From NCBI GenBank assembly GCA_023374045.1, contig CM041782.1, forward strand, positions 253,293,810-253,357,809: DNA of 64,000 nucleotides. The letters are read 5' to 3'. The stretch comes from Limonium bicolor. Its lineage: Eukaryota > Streptophyta > Magnoliopsida > Caryophyllales > Plumbaginaceae. The notes under the pieces are model-generated. The model was not told where the DNA came from, did not search any database, and saw nothing but the letters and a program-made list of their open reading frames with translations. The position numbers and the translations under genes were made by a program. Of the stretch, positions 33,108 through 44,200 are shown piece after piece. The first letter of the stretch is position 1. Every line of letters begins with the position of its first letter.

Positions 33108-33740
33108 CTATCTTAGAAGGGTCCACTGAGATACCTGCGCTCGAGATGACATGTCCAAGGAATGATACCTGATCAAGCCAAAACTCGCATTGGAGAACTT
33201 CGCATACAGCTGGTTCTCGTGCAGTGTCTCAAGCACTTTCCTCAAATGAATTTCGTGTTCCTCTGGTGATTTGGAGTATACAAGTATGTCGTCGATGAAG
33301 ACAACCACTAAAGTGTCCAACTGCTCGCTGAATAGTCGGTTCATGAGGTCCATGAATTTAGCTGGTGCATTTGACAAACCGAATGGCATCACTGTGAATT
33401 CGTAGTGGCCATATCTGGTACGGAATGCCGTTTTCTCAATGTCTTGTTCCTTGATTGCAATTTGATGATACCCAGAACGGAGGTCAATCTTGGAGAAGAC
33501 TGATGCTCCTTTCAGCTGGTCGAATAGGTCGTCGATGCATGGCAATGGTTATATTTGACTGTGACCGCATTCAGCTCGCGGTAGTCAATGCAAAGTCGGA
33601 GGCTACCGTCCTTCTTCTTCACAAAGAGGCCCGGTGCTCCCAGGGTGATACGCTCGGCGTATAAACCCTTTGTCGAGTAAGTCACGTAACTGCTCCTTCA
33701 GTTCTGTCATTTCTGCAGGTGCCATGCGGTACGGTGCCCT
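33108..33740 (-). pseudogene. B reverse transcriptase
   Basis: The main frame (33108-33545) has [15 protein letters not shown] with the first catalytic Asp, [15 protein letters not shown], and [11 protein letters not shown] with the catalytic Asp pair, then the RT thumb. Upstream, 33546-33740 gives the RT start in fragments: a YRMAP-AEMTEL-like segment near 33720 and [16 protein letters not shown] sequence near 33580, separated from the main frame by a break close to 33546. FIDD in the active site is usual for Tekay-type chromoviruses. Confidence 0.9.
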
Positions 33741-34410
33741 AGCAATGGGACGGTACCTGGCAAAAGGTCAATTTCAAACTCCACTGCTCTCGGTGGTGGC
33801 ATGCCGGGTAGCTCCTTAGGGAATACATCAGGAAATTCGGATACAACCGCTACATCATCACTGAACTCTGGATCTCTCTCCAGGTCATGCACATAGCACA
33901 GATACACCTTTGGCCCTTTCTGAGCTCCCTATACATAGCCATAGCAGATATGAGTGTGGTCGAAGGCTCTCTCGGTCTCTGGCGGTATGATACAGTAACC
34001 CCAGAAGGACTCTTGAGCAGCAATCGATGCTCGGCGCAATGGATTCTACCCTTGTGCCGCTCCAACCAATTCATTCCGATGATTAAGTCGAATCCCAATC
34101 CATTGAATTCGATGAAGGAAATGGGAAACGATTCGCCTTTGATTTGGATTGTGGCTGATTGATAATACTTGTGCACTTTACTCGCTCCTTCGATGGGGAG
34201 TAACCATGAAGTTCGGTAGCTCATCGCATCTAGCTTCAAACCTTCACAAAAGGTGGTGATACAAAAGTGTGAGAGGCGCCGGAGTCGAATAACACATTGG
34301 CATCGATGCCATTCACTGGGAAGGTTCCTGTTAAGATGGTGCCGCTTCTGCCGGCTTGTGCTCGGTGAGGATGCTCAGGTTACTTCGGTACCGAGCCCAC
34401 AACCTATTGA
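33741..34410 (-). pseudogene. B aspartic protease
   Basis: The minus strand from about 34300 gives LFDSGASHTFV (active-site DSGA), then in the 33850-34239 frame LKLDAMSYRTSWLLP and LIIGMNWLERHKGRI, the flap-side and second conserved protease motifs. The 33707-33907 frame continues with EFPDVFPKELPGMPPP, the protease-RT linker. A frameshift around 33870 separates them. The protease is directly downstream of the AlkB insert. Confidence 0.88.
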
Positions 34411-34539
34411 AGTCACAATTGGATAGTATTGATGGTGGACACAAGTGGAATTAAATCAACACTGCTCTTTATTGATAACCAACCATCATACATACCGTGT
34501 CTAATACACGTTACTAAAACATTACATGATACTATGAAT

Positions 34540-35320
34540 TTAATACTTCCTAAAGGTAAGGTTCAGGCGTCCTGGTTTCATGTGTGTGGCATTGATTATT
34601 GCCGGCGGTGCCGTATTCAACTTGATCTTGTTGATCACGTGATACAGCATCCTAGAATTTCCACCCATGATTAGGACATCTCCTGATCTCAATACCAGTT
34701 TCTGTACGAGGTCCACACGCTTCTGCTCGCTATACATAAATACGGCGTCATCACCAATGGACCAAGACACTACGGGCACTCCTTATTCAAGAGATTCCGC
34801 TGTCTCGTCCTTGTCTTGGTGTAACCCAAGTCTTCCTTCTTTCTCATAGAAGTTGACGATACAGAGGTTCGCTTCCAGTGCGGGGATCGGTTCATGTTCA
34901 CATTGTTGTGCAAGTTCTACTGCTTGTGTGACGAGTGTCTAAAACTCTGGAGGTATTGTCGGTGGCGTTGCTCCATCTTGTGTTCGTGTCTCCTGGTATT
35001 TTGGTATAAGGATTCCAGTCCTTTCCCAAGCACATCATTCTTAGCTTCATCTTCGCTCCACCGGGGAATTCGGGTGTGTAAAATCCACCTTGACCCGTTC
35101 CTAGCTCGTTGCATCGTCGGATGATTGAGATTTGTGCTGCGGGTGTCAGGTATCCCTCAATAAGATCATACCTGGTTGGATGACCTGACACTGTTGGTTG
35201 GTGTAGTAGTGGTTGGTGACGTCGATCTCTTCTTGATTCAAGTTTACCGGTATCGGGTAACAGATACTAAAGCTTCCTATGGTTGTAATTTCATCTACGG
35301 TGAGTACTAGTTTCAACTAC
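34540..35320 (-). pseudogene. AlkB-type 2-oxoglutarate/Fe(II) dioxygenase domain (ALKBH1-like) inside element B
   Basis: The minus-strand reading starts near 35320 with SFSICYPIP, then QVIQPGMILLRGYL, GGFYTPEFPGGAKM and LRMMCLGKDWNP, as in plant ALKBH1-like proteins. After a frameshift near 34990 it continues PPTIPPEF, ANLCIVNFYEKEGRLG, the iron-binding LHQDKDE (HxD, 34813-34821), PVVSWSIGDDAVF, LRSGDVLIMGG, the second iron His in LYHVIN (34639-34641) and the 2-oxoglutarate-binding RLNLTFR (RxNxTxR), ending in RKY and a stop at 34540. Stops at 34939-34941 (TAG) and 34793-34795 (TAA) break it. AlkB enzymes oxidatively demethylate nucleic acids. It lies between nucleocapsid and protease and reads without introns over about 240 codons. 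Origin by capture of a host gene is inference. Confidence 0.87.
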
Positions 35321-35430
35321 TTCATTTCATGCTTAATACACACTTCAGTTTATTTACTCATGCATTCACTCATACAGTTACTCCAATACTTAGGCATGCT
35401 ACTTCAAGGATTAAAGGTTTAGATTATTAC
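35295..35430 (-). other. Intron-like segment between B gag and AlkB (136 bp)
   Basis: On the minus strand it starts GTAATAATC after CCTAG and ends CTCACCGTAG. It is AT-rich and stops every frame, and AlkB-like reading starts right after it (its first residues overlap the candidate acceptor). Splicing to the upstream exon is not cleanly in frame, so this is the weakest of the three. Confidence 0.4.
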
Positions 35431-35770
35431 CTAGGCCGGATTTAGAACGGACCCATCACGGTCTATGACATGAAGGACAGGCTGCCTCTGAGGTGCCCCT
35501 CGGAGGTCCCCGGGATCCCAGTCCCTGTGGTGCCTGCTGGGTTGGTGCATCGCCAGATGCAACCTCCTTGCCTTCCCTCTGCCTGTAGCTCTGGAAGTTC
35601 CCTTTTGGTTTGGCATTTTCTGAACAAAAATTGGCTCGGTGCCCGGGCTTCTGACAAATGTAGCACCGGATTTCTCTCCCTTGGCAATCCTTGCCGGATG
35701 GTCTTGATTGCAACTTCGGCACATGTAGTTGCGGCTGTCAGGATAATCTTGGTGAGACCGGAGCCAGAAC
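35431..35770 (-). pseudogene. B nucleocapsid (zinc knuckles) of gag
   Basis: Overlapping minus-strand frames (35431-35724, 35456-35722) share the same start, MCRSCNQDHP / CYICQKPGHRANFC. The second motif is a perfect CCHC knuckle (C-x2-C-x4-H-x4-C); the first, with C-x2-C then a His and Cys in another frame, is a broken knuckle of the kind preceding CCHC in Tekay gag. A P/G/Q-rich tail follows. A frameshift separates the two. It binds the element RNA in the particle. Confidence 0.85.
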
Positions 35771-35855
35771 CTAAGGTTTAGAGGGTTAGCACTGTGTGCG
35801 TGGATATACTAGATATGATACTGATATGAATACGAATTAGAAATAGAAGTTTTAC
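35771..35855 (-). other. Intron-like segment in B gag (85 bp)
   Basis: The minus strand starts GTAAAACTTC and ends CTCTAAACCTTAG, with a branch-point-like GTGCTAACC 20 bases before the end. It separates a P-rich linker (about 35860-35910) from the zinc-knuckle segment (F-W-L-R...YPDSRNY). The frame across it is not certain. Confidence 0.5.
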
Positions 35856-36903
35856 CCTTAGGTGGGTATGATCTCAGTGGCTTTGCGGCCACCGGTGCAG
35901 AGAACCGAGTTGAAGGAGTTCAACCGGTTTGCCCTGCTCAGCATGGGCACTGCTTTCACTCAGGAATTTCTTTTGGGATTGCTGAAAGAAATTTCCCTTC
36001 TTCTTTTTCCAGCTTTTACCCTGGTTCTGCTCCTCGCCATTGGTGTTCTTGTTGTTGGCCTTGCGCTTCAGCGCGGTTTCTTCATCCCTTAGTTGGCAAG
36101 TGATTTCAACGCGAGAAGCCGCGTGATAACACTCCTGAAGTTTCAGGTATTAGCCGGGATTCTCATTTAAGAAAGGAGATAAGGAAAAGATTCAAGGAAT
36201 TTCAAGGAATTGAAATGATACTAAGGGTTAACCGATATTTACCTGAAGGGAGGGAAATCGAGTGTAGCCCATACCGTACCGAAGGCGATGGCTCAGACCG
36301 CCATAGAAGCGATCGACCAACACCTGGCCGGTGTACCCTAGATCAGGGAGAAGACGGAGAATGGAAGTGAAGGTGCGGTAGTACTCATCCACAGACATCG
36401 TCTGTCATCTTCAAGGCGTCCAGCTCTAGCCTTTTCTTTGTCTTACGTGCTCTGGATAGTACTTGGATCGGAGGAGAGATGCGAAAGACTCCCAATCAAA
36501 TGTGGGGTCGTTGACGTGCTCGTGCTTGACTAGCTTCCACCAATCCATGGCTGCATCTTTCAGATAATAAGCAGCAACTCTGACTCGAACTCCAGCAGGA
36601 GCTTCGAGGGTTTCGAATGTCGTCTCCATCTTGGAGATGTAGGCTGCGAGCTTAGCCGGATCACTCTCGCCCTAAAGCAAGGAGGGCGGAGTTCCGCTAC
36701 AGCTTTTACCCAATTCGCTTCTCTGGTGGCGGGGGAGGGATTGGCCCCGCTTGAATTTGTTGGTTTTGCTGAGTTTGTTGCATAGCTTGGATTACTTGTG
36801 GTAGCATCTGCGCTACCGTGGCGGCGACGATCTCAGCTATCATCAGCGTGCCGGGTCCGTCATTGCCCCCTCCTCTAGGGCGACCTGGACCTCTTCCTGA
36901 CAT
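35856..36903 (-). pseudogene. B gag (capsid), with frameshifts
   Basis: The start Met is at 36901-36903 (MSGRGPGRPRGGG), about 210 bases inside the primer site. An N-terminal G/R/Q/P-rich tail is followed, in a shifted frame near 36690, by WVKAVAELRPP and then ESDPAKLAAYISKMETTFE, YYLKDAAMDWW and SKYYPEHVRQRKG, the capsid pattern of Tekay gag. After another break, 36400-36243 gives a VDEYYRTFTS-like segment and RYGMGYTRFPSLQ. Across the intron-like segment it resumes ECYHAASRVEITC and a basic K/N/Q-rich stretch. Gag forms the particle. At least three frameshifts are present. Confidence 0.88.
36135..36242 (-). other. Intron-like segment in B gag with clean phase-0 junction (108 bp)
   Basis: The minus strand reads CTTCAG|GTAAATATCG at the 5' side and AAACTTCAG|GAGTG at the 3' side, with GGCTAATAC as a possible branch point. 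Removing it joins FPSLQ to ECYHAAS without stop, matching the contiguous gag sequence expected of this lineage. Left in, it gives a stop within seven codons. CTTCAG is repeated at both edges. Confidence 0.65.
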
Positions 36904-37112
36904 CTGAACATTTAGCAGTTACATTAGGCTCCGCAAGATATGACTCAAAGGTCTTGGAATTTAAACAATGTATCATTCCAGAGAACGTCAAGGGTATCCG
37001 TTATAATAACGGTAGTTCCTAGTTAGGTTTCTAAGTATCCGTCTTAAGACGGTTGAAATCCTAACTCGGTAATCCCCTATGCTCGGTACTATGGACATTA
37101 GAGTGTAACTAC

Positions 37113-37124
37113 GCTCTGATACCA
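37113..37124 (-). other. B primer-binding site (tRNA-iMet)
   Basis: The minus strand reads TGGTATCAGAGC, the standard initiator Met tRNA primer site, five bases inside the LTR that starts at 37130. Confidence 0.92.
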
Positions 37125-37129
37125 CTTTT

Positions 37130-38827
37130 TGTAACACCCCTACCGTTAATCCTACGCTTACCGTCTAACCGTCCTGTTAATCCTATCAGATTGCAGCGGA
37201 GTTACTACTTAATACGGCGGGTGATACAACACCGCTAACTGCCCATACGGCTAGCTAGGCTTACCTTACTTACAGTCACGGTCTGATGATCATAGTGTAC
37301 CGAGCTTCTATATACTTACCAAAATACCGCATACCGAATACTTACATCCATGGATCACCGAGTATTTAAGTATATTCGATTACATCCAAATTCAACCTTC
37401 CCAAAAGAATGAGTCTAAAACTACCACTCATCTATACCAATTTCCATTCCACTAATATCCAAAAAGGTGTACCCCATGGTACACCGGCTAACAAAAACTT
37501 ACAGCCGTGTACTACTTAGTACACCAATCATCAATTCATTGTTTACAATCAAAAAGAAATCAAAGGACTAGCTACGTCTCTTCATGGCCTTCATCCTTCT
37601 CTTGTACCTGCGTGTAGTAAAAACGGTGCCCCTAGGGGCTCAGCAAAAGCTGCGCATGAACTCCGCATATACCGCGTGCTAGCTAGGGCACGCCGACTAT
37701 TTGACGTCCACTAAACATGCGATTCATTAATTTCATACGTACATGCTTCACATACAACATACATGCATTTACAATACATTATACAATTCAGGGCATCAAT
37801 ACAATAGTGCATACAATACCTACCTTCACATTGTTAGCCAAAATACGCATCTAGGTTAATCGGAATGCTATTTACTCTTCTACTCATTGCACAATACTTA
37901 CACATTCCCTTTCAAACCTTACTTGCTTACTTTTCCATACTCATTTCCTTGCTCTTACTTACTTACTCTTACTTACTTACTCATACTCATGTTAAGCCGG
38001 TATGGCCTCTTGGTAGGGACTACACCGTCCCACCACCAGGCTTTGGGTGACTCACCAATCCAGGATGCTACCCATTTAAGGGGTTTGGGCCGTGGACCAG
38101 TTTAAGAGTCAGGAATCGGATCCAACCTCTTGTGTCTCCTCATCCTCACGCGTGGCCGAAACTATATCGGACTTCTACTCATTCCAATTTATTTACCAAT
38201 TTAAGTTAGATTGGTTAGCTTGTTAGGAATAAGTTAGAAGTCCAAGCACAATCAACATTCGGTCACAGTACAGTATACCATGCATACACACATTCATTAT
38301 CCAAACATTTCATGAATTATACAAACTGAGATTTAAGAAAATATTCACAACATACAGCACTACATATTCACAAGTATGCATAGTAACTCCGATTCGTGCA
38401 TTTATCTTACTTGGTGATCAATTAGCACACAACACACAAATCAGAGTAACCAAGATAGCATACGGGGCATGAGGAATTCATACCGTTCACCGTCGTACGT
38501 GTTTCCAAACGTTCCTCCGGTGTCACAAATCAAATCCTATGATATACATACAATCGAATGATTAATCTTACTATCGTTACTTAACTCAATTACTCTTACG
38601 GTTCCTAAGTCATACTTACAAGGTCTTTACAATTCTTACTCTTATATTTTGTTTACCTACTTTTCATTACTCATCCATGGTTTACTTACATATTTACATA
38701 CATATGTATGGGTGGGTATACACATATACATATATATATACACTAGTCATAAGCTTACAGTTTTTTTTTGACCCGACCGACCCACCCTGGGTCGGACCCA
38801 TGGGTCGGTCGGGGGGTGAGAGACTTC
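37130..38827 (-). repeat. 5' LTR of B, piece 1 of 3
   Basis: Homologous to 26734-28431 with few differences. It is interrupted by element C; ACTTC (38823-38827) is duplicated at 53803-53807. The last 20 bases before the break differ slightly from the 3' LTR (GGTCGGGGGGTGAGAG). Confidence 0.93.
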
Positions 38828-39634
38828 TGATGGGATCGGGGTGCTGACCGAGTAGGTCTGAGGTGTTAGTCTCAGACCAACCCTACTTGGAGACAAGTAT
38901 TTGCCAAGGAGATAATGCGGAAGCGTTTGTATATAATTTAACAAGATAGGATTCTGCTTGTATTGAAATTCAATGTGAATTACAACCTAGCTTCTTATTT
39001 CTGGGATTCGACAGAGGTACTCTGTCTCATCCAACACTCGCTCTACTCTCGGCTTGATCAATGCGTAACAAGGAGTATAGGGGAGTGTTCTGTATGCTCT
39101 CTAGGTAATAAATACCTAAGCTAAATGACAAAGTCTCACTAAGATCTCTCAAAAATGATCTCTCTCTCAATATGACTCTCTTTCTCTCTCGAAATGTGGA
39201 AGTGAAAGCTCCAACGATTACAAATGATTCTAGGTGCTTAAATACTGATAATACCCGAAGTTGCTGCTCCCATTACGTGTAAAATGACGTTTCCACGACC
39301 TCCCACGATCTCCCACTACGCATTGGGCGGGAAATATCTCAACAGCTCTGTAGTGGGACTCGTTCTGGCGCTCTTTCAGCTTGACCGCCTTGATTTTCGG
39401 GCCTGATCATATTTGAACGTGTGTGACAGTTATTTCCTTTTTTTTTCCACGTTCTAACAGTAGAGTGTCACCTTTTAGCTTCTATAACTTTCCATGAGAG
39501 TCTTGTGTCGCAGAACGACTCCTTCCACGGTCAGACTCGTTCATCGCCCAGACTTGCTCTGATGCTATTATCACGTGATATTTCTTCTGTCACAGACTTA
39601 CTCTGTCCATAATCAGCAAAACCTTGGTTCAACA
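38828..39634 (-). repeat. 3' LTR of C (807 bp)
   Basis: Near-identical to 52992-53802 by eye, which points to a recent insertion. No gene inside. Confidence 0.93.
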
Positions 39635-40300
39635 AAATCCCCCCCCCTTTTTGCTGATGATATGCAAAGGGAACCGACTCAGACAAGATGAGATAAAGTT
39701 CCCCCTTAAGTTGAGCATCATTTATAAGATGATATGAATGCAAACCGCTTGACAGATCGAGTTGGTTGACAACCAAACTACGTCTTTCGAGACTCTTTGT
39801 CTGTTGGCAATTTCTGGATGACTTGTTCTGCAGTGGGAGTTACTGTTTGTTAAACTCATACTCTCTTTGACTTGGTGTCTTTTCGCTGCATCAATTTTTA
39901 GACCGACTTTTGCTGGTAGGTAGGCTTTGGCAATCTTCAGCAAAACTCCAATATCTTCATACATTTTCCCCTTTTTTGCTGATGATGCCAAAAATCACTC
40001 GAGTGAATCCCGTAGCAAGAGTTAACCTGCAAAAAAGACACACAAGCAAAGCAAGCTTGGAGAACCAGCCTTATTAACTGATTCCCCCTTATCCAATATT
40101 CCCCCTAAGTTTGAGCACATCATTTAAGACAAGACCAATGAGAAAAGAGCGTAATAGAATTAACTAAGCTTAAACAGAAACAGTTTACTTGACCATCAAG
40201 CAGGCCAAAATCCATAAGTGCAATTCAAGTCTTCCGACCACCAAAAACATTGATTCGTCTTACTAAGAATGGGATTCACCGCTTTCCCCCTTTTTTGACA
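39635..40300 (-). other. Multiple polypurine tracts of C
   Basis: C-rich runs on the + strand (purine-rich on the element strand) lie at 39638-39654 (adjacent to the LTR, minus AAAAAGGGGGGGGGG), about 39699, 39964, 40084, 40103 and 40284. Three are followed by GCTGATGAT or GACATCAT. Multiple tracts upstream of the 3' LTR are described for Sireviruses. Confidence 0.75.
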
Positions 40301-41215
40301 TCATCTGGCAAAACAGGGTGAGTCTGTCTGACATCCATAAGCAATCACATGGCTAAATAGCCAACCGACAAAGTCTGCCAAAGTTTGATAAAGAAACACC
40401 GCCAAGATAAACAAGTTTGAGATAGGTTTAAACGTATGGTTACGGCTGTAGGCAAGGATATGGGGTGAAGGATTTGGTCTGCATCTTGGTATCGACCCAT
40501 TCATTTTGAATCTCAAAAGAGTGCTAGATGTGGCTAAACGTTGTAGTGAAGCGTATTAGCCAAAGTATTCATACCCATATGTTCAAGTTAGCGTTGTTGT
40601 AAAGCGCAAACCAGAGTCACGCAAGTTCCACTCTTCTTCAATGAATATAAGTTGAAGAGACGATTGTAATTTGCTTTGTTTTTGCCTTCTCATCATGGAT
40701 TTTTGTCTTTCTTTCTTTTTTCTTTTCTTTCCCTTTTTTTTTTGAAATTCACTTCAACTACGTGGGTATTTTTGCCACACCGATTCTATCTGCAGATTGA
40801 CTCTAGTAGTATTTCTTGGTCAAATGAAGGGAAGGGGTTTGATGGATTTAGGTAGTAAGAGGTTGTGGGTTTGCTTCAGTGGTAGTGGTAGTGGGTTTGG
40901 TAGGAGTGGCAAGGGCTTCGGCTGAGATAGTATGGAGCTTGGGCAAGGTAGGTTGGGTAATCGACTAGGGCTGTAGGGTGAGTTGGGAATTAGTAATGAT
41001 GGACCCAAGTGGATGGGATTTTTGTATGGTGAGACGGCCATGGAGACTTATGATGGTTTCGGGAGTTGGGACAACAATAGTGTCTTGTTTGGAAGGTTTT
41101 CGGCTTTGAGTGGGAGAGTGAGTAGGAGTGGTTTGAGGGTTAGGATAATATAGCTTTGTGGTTGTGGGATGGTTGATGTGGGTGCTTTGGTCGAATTGGT
41201 AAGAAAAACTTGGCG
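39722..41215 (-). pseudogene. 3' coding remnant of C (env-like position)
   Basis: Downstream of RNase H, across the A insertion, the minus strand reads on as a proline/serine/threonine-rich sequence (about 41215-40820, ending KPLPFI and a stop at 40820), followed by AT-rich sequence and a short frame at 39722-39991 starting MASSAKKGKMYEDIG. In some Sireviruses an envelope-like gene occupies this position and begins Pro-rich. I see no transmembrane segment to support that, so the assignment is positional only. Confidence 0.35.
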
Positions 41216-41220
41216 GGTTT

Positions 41221-44200
41221 TTTAATACCCCGGATCTAAAAATGGTGATTTATTACTCTAATAAGATTATTAAGGGCCTAATTGTGCCTAGAGAGTATTG
41301 GTAAAAAGAATAAAACAAAAGAAAAGAGAAAATGCGTTAAACGCGAAAAACGCTAAAATGCGCATTAAATGAAAATAAGAGATATATAATCTCGTAAGGG
41401 TCCGAGATGGATTCCTAAGGCTTAGTTAGGCCTAATTAGTATACGGGAATGATTCCCGAAGAAAACGGATCCAATAATGGATTAAAACGCTAAATAAGCA
41501 TTAAAGCACGTTTTTTCGAGAAAACCCGAAAACGTGACTTTAAGTGGTCAAATGGACCCGTAAAAATATAGTTGATTAAATAACTATAGATGAGTATTAA
41601 TGGAAGCTTAATAGCCATTAAAAATAAAGAAACAAGAAAAATCCGAAAAACGGGCCCGCTAGTGAATATGCCAAACCGGGTAAAATAACGAGCGTTTTCT
41701 GTCAGAAACTGAAAAACGCTCCAGACTAATAAAGTAATGGGGGCAGGTTTTTATAAGTCCCTCACACACTCACACACAAATAAAGAAAGAAAGAAAGAAA
41801 AAGGAAAGAGAAACAATAGTAAAAAGTGTAAAGTAATAAGTTACTTTCCTCTCTCCTCCCTTCTCATTTTCTTTCTACTCATTTGACTTCCTCACCTCTC
41901 TCATCCGTAGCTCCCCTCCTCCTTCCTCCTTGAGAGATTTTGAGCTGCAACAACAACAACAATGGAGGTCCCTCTTTCTCTTCATGCTCAAGCTTTGTTT
42001 AAGCTCCAAACTCAAAAATAACCACATATTTGTGATCCTCTCATCACCCTCTATCATCCCTCTCTTTTCAAAACTCGAAAATGGTGAGTTTCATTTTCAT
42101 GGTGTTGCCCTTTGAGGAGAAAAGCACTTAATCTTGAAGCTTGAAGCTTCCTCTTTCACCCAGGTAAAAATATCCAAAGAAAATGCATCTTTTATTCACC
42201 CTCTTGTGTTGGCCGATTTTGGCAAGTTGTAATGCCTTGGTTTTTCCTTGTTTTAGCTATTCTCAAGTCTTCAATGGTGGTTGGGAGTTTCCCTTTGATT
42301 CTTGATCAAAACCTCATCCTAGGGTTTCAAGGTAATCACCCATTTTAGAGCTTTAAGCATTTTAAATTAATGAGGTTAAGTGTTTTTACTTAAACTCATT
42401 TCTTGCTTTGAACATTGACATGGAGATGGGTAATTCCATGGTCTTTGACCGGTTTTAGAAGGAAGAGAAGAGGAGAGAGAAATAAAAGGAAACTTAAGAA
42501 AGTTAAGGTAAAACTTATCTTAGTGTTATCCTACATGTATTAGGATTTGGGAAAGGTTAATTAAAATGAAAGAATCCCACTTGGGTTGTGGTAATAATGT
42601 GCTTGTAAAGAAAGAATGCAAGTGAAAACATTTGTGAATTTAGTGTTTGATTTAGAGCTATGCATTTCATGAACTAAGCATTGTGTTGTATTTGGAGAAT
42701 TGATGAGTATTGGTGAACTTGTGTGTGCTGGTAGAACCCGTGATGGGTTTGTTAGTTTTAGGTTGAATAATGTGATGAGATGAACTTTGGGCAATGTTAG
42801 AAAAGTAGCCAAGTTATGGCAAAATTTGGGTAGAAATTTGAGTGGTTTGAGCATTGTTTGAGTGGGAATGACCTAGAGAAGCTAGGTATGGATGGACTTA
42901 TTTGAGTTAGTAAACCACCATAGGAATGCTTGTTCAAGGATGAGAGATTTGTGCTAAAATCTGTAGCAAAAGAGGTTGTTTAAATGCTTTAAGAGTTGTA
43001 GAAAAACAAAGAAGATTTAAGGTTTTAAGAGAGAGATATGAACCTTGTTATGAGTTGTGCATTATCCTGGAAGATGTGGAATGGTCAAAATGAAAGAGAG
43101 CATAATGCAAAGGGTTGAGGAGAAGTTAGAAATGCACAAGTGTGCATAGTGTAAAATGAGAATGAAAAATGTGTGAATTTGAGCAAGAGTTTGAGTAAGG
43201 TTTGAGCCTATGATTTGAAGAGTTTTAGAGCATGTTTTAAGGTGATTAAACATGTGGAAAACTTGTGGAAAGTTTATGGAAAGATTAAGGGTGGTTTAAG
43301 GATTGATTTGGAGTGGAAAAATCAAGTTTGGAGCAGGTCTTAGCAGGGTCCGGGACTTGGTCCTTGGACAAAGTCCCGGACCACACCTAAATTAAGGCCG
43401 AGAGTGCAAGTGTTGCTTTGGTCCGGGACTATACTCCAGGACAAGGTCCCGGACCATGTGTAATTTTCACCCGAGAGTTAAGTTTGCAATTGGTCCGGGA
43501 CTTAGGGTAAGGACCAAGTCCCGGACCACCCCCAGAAACCAACAGAGAGCATTTTAAGGTTGGAATGATGGGGTTTAAATGTTAATGATGTTATAAGATG
43601 TTAAGGCCTTGTTTGGTGACATGTTAAGGCCCTAGGAAGTGTAAGAAAGTGTTAGAAGTGTTTGAGAAGTGAGAACTCAAATTAACAAGAGTGAAACCAA
43701 GATAACGGGATAACGGGGTAATACGGGAATAACATTAATTATGTTCCGTATGAGCTTAGTATTAATAATAATGTTTGAAACGTTATCAGAGGATCGTGTG
43801 TGACCCGAGCAAGGTGAGATGACACAGTAAAAGTAAAAACCCCGGTGAAAGGTATGATTTTCTCATACTCCGCGTGCTAACCGAGTTACGTTGATTTGTG
43901 TGTTTGTGTGCCGGCCTAATCAAGATTTAAGCATGAAAATAATCCCTTGTTTGATTATGTATGCCTTGTTGTATGTTGAATGAGCTAACATACTTGTATG
44001 CCGGTGTGGTCTAACATAGTGAATGGACCGACTCGTAGTGAGTAACGTTTGGCTAGAGACCCATAGATCGGGTCGACGCTTATGATAACGAAAACGTGCA
44101 AACACACAAACTATCCGTTAAAGTATAATGATAACGCAAACATATGAACTCCCTAGAATGTGAGGAGAAGTACGGGTTGAGTAAATACCTGATAATGGTT

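Noticed and set aside
34540..35320. AlkB segment as part of an integrated plant RNA virus
   Set aside because: Its N-terminal and central motifs resemble host ALKBH1-like proteins, and no viral replicase or coat sequence is nearby.
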